DNA from: Vibrio owensii CAIM 1854 = LMG 25443
Lineage (GTDB): Bacteria; Pseudomonadota; Gammaproteobacteria; Enterobacterales; Vibrionaceae
DNA: 64,000 nucleotides
NCBI RefSeq assembly: GCF_000817815.1
Contig: NZ_JPRD01000006.1
Location: 1 to 64,000 of the forward strand
Direction: 5' to 3'
Made by a program: the position numbers and the translations under genes. This document shows positions 63,521 through 64,000 of the stretch, in pieces; position 1 is the stretch's first letter, and each line of letters opens with the position of its first letter. The notes below the pieces were generated by a model that was given only the letters and a program-made list of their open reading frames with translations, ran no database searches and was not told where the DNA came from.

Positions 63521-64000
63521 ATGCACGTTGTTGAGTTGCAGTTTGAGTGTTTTGATAACACCACCGTAAGCGCGGTTGATAAAGCTATTAATGGTCTGAT
63601 GGACGCACTGCGTTACAACGGACAAGTTTTGGGTCGTGAATTTCCTATCGTAATGGGTGATGGTGAATTTTATGTTCGTGTCGTTTGCCCAGAGCAAGAC
63701 AGTTTACACCCTCGCTACCATTCTGATTTCGTCAAAGTGTGCATGAACCGTTTGTCAGAAGCGTCGCTGCTTGCGCCGAAAATGCGCATGTTGGGTCGTG
63801 ATTTGAACTCAGAAGAAGCGGCGGAAGAAGAAACACCAAGCTGGCAAGTGCTCTACACCACGTACGTTCATACTTGTTCTCCACTGCGCAGTGGCGAGAC
63901 ACTGTTGCCAATTCCACTTTACCGCAATGGTGCAACACTGAATGGTGACCACAAAGCGGTGGTGAAATGGCAAACCGAATGGCAAGCGTGTGATGAAATC
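63521..64000 (+). CDS. DUF2310 family zinc-ribbon-containing protein (partial, runs off the window)
   Basis: The first 160 codons are open, starting MHVVELQFECFDNTTVSAVDKAINGLMDALRYN, and continue to the window end. I recognise the DUF2310 (zinc-ribbon-containing, possibly nucleic-acid-binding) family, commonly found downstream of syd in Vibrio. The zinc-ribbon cysteines expected further along lie outside the window. The start is 3 bases after the syd stop, so it is in the syd operon. Confidence 0.75.
   Translation, partial: MHVVELQFECFDNTTVSAVDKAINGLMDALRYNGQVLGREFPIVMGDGEFYVRVVCPEQDSLHPRYHSDFVKVCMNRLSEASLLAPKMRMLGRDLNSEEAAEEETPSWQVLYTTYVHTCSPLRSGETLLPIPLYRNGATLNGDHKAVVKWQTEWQACDEI

Noticed and set aside
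1..64000. Prophage, IS element, toxin-antitoxin or defence island
   Set aside because: No transposase, integrase, phage structural gene, restriction or toxin-antitoxin gene appears; all sizeable genes fit a conserved Vibrio backbone.

Overview
The window is chromosomal DNA from a Vibrio of the Harveyi clade (relatives of V. alginolyticus, V. parahaemolyticus and V. campbellii). The evidence is a sodium-driven polar flagellar stator (PomA/PomB) very close to the V. alginolyticus pair as I remember it, the gene order nadK-grpE-dnaK-dnaJ-minor pilins-AbgT transporter-tadA-mltF-purL, Vibrio-restricted families (DUF3103, DUF3332, DUF3622), and moderate GC content. It is almost entirely core genome. 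I see no prophage, insertion sequence, integron, CRISPR array, rRNA or tRNA gene.

Regions: (1) 1-5.4 kb, minus strand: bamE, a GNAT acetyltransferase, recN behind two LexA boxes, a DUF3103 lipoprotein, nadK. (2) 5.4-11.4 kb, plus strand: heat-shock genes grpE, dnaK and dnaJ with sigma-32-type promoters, and a DAACS transporter inserted between grpE and dnaK. (3) 11.4-14.9 kb: minor type IV pilin cluster, pilE facing away from fimT-pilW-pilX-pilV. (4) 15-24.8 kb: AbgT-family transporter, tadA, a 44-residue basic ORF, mltF, PurR-controlled purL, DUF3622 protein. Two copies of a dispersed intergenic repeat and a heptanucleotide tandem array lie here. (5) 24.8-29.8 kb: an orphan exported protein, a Fur-controlled TonB receptor, a zinc deacylase-type enzyme, a DUF3332 lipoprotein. 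(6) 29.8-38.8 kb: pepD, an intergenic CRP-associated transcript encoding a 28-residue peptide (probable VcdRP-type dual-function RNA), a purine permease, gpt, frsA, crl, proB-proA. (7) 38.9-45.1 kb: nrdR-ribD-ribE-ribBX-ribH-nusB-thiL-pgpA. (8) 45.2-48.2 kb, minus strand: xseB-ispA-dxs. (9) 48.5-55.4 kb: pomA-pomB behind a sigma-28-like promoter, thiI, the GcvB small RNA divergent from gcvA, then gcvA-hydrolase-DUF423-rlmM. (10) 55.4-64 kb: xni, ppnN, a diguanylate cyclase, a TPR protein with a degenerate GGDEF-like domain, queF, and syd with a DUF2310 zinc-ribbon gene that runs off the end.

Themes: purine metabolism recurs (purL, permease and gpt, with PurR-like operators), as do riboflavin and isoprenoid precursor synthesis, protein folding and envelope maintenance. 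The most interesting non-coding content is the candidate VcdRP locus (about 31.6-31.95 kb), the GcvB gene (about 52.1-52.3 kb), and the repeat/palindrome segments downstream of the AbgT gene and of purL. The most interesting protein is the TPR/degenerate-GGDEF product next to a catalytically intact diguanylate cyclase. No clearly novel multi-gene system is visible; this is mainly a well-conserved housekeeping segment with several regulatory elements that an ORF-only annotation would miss.
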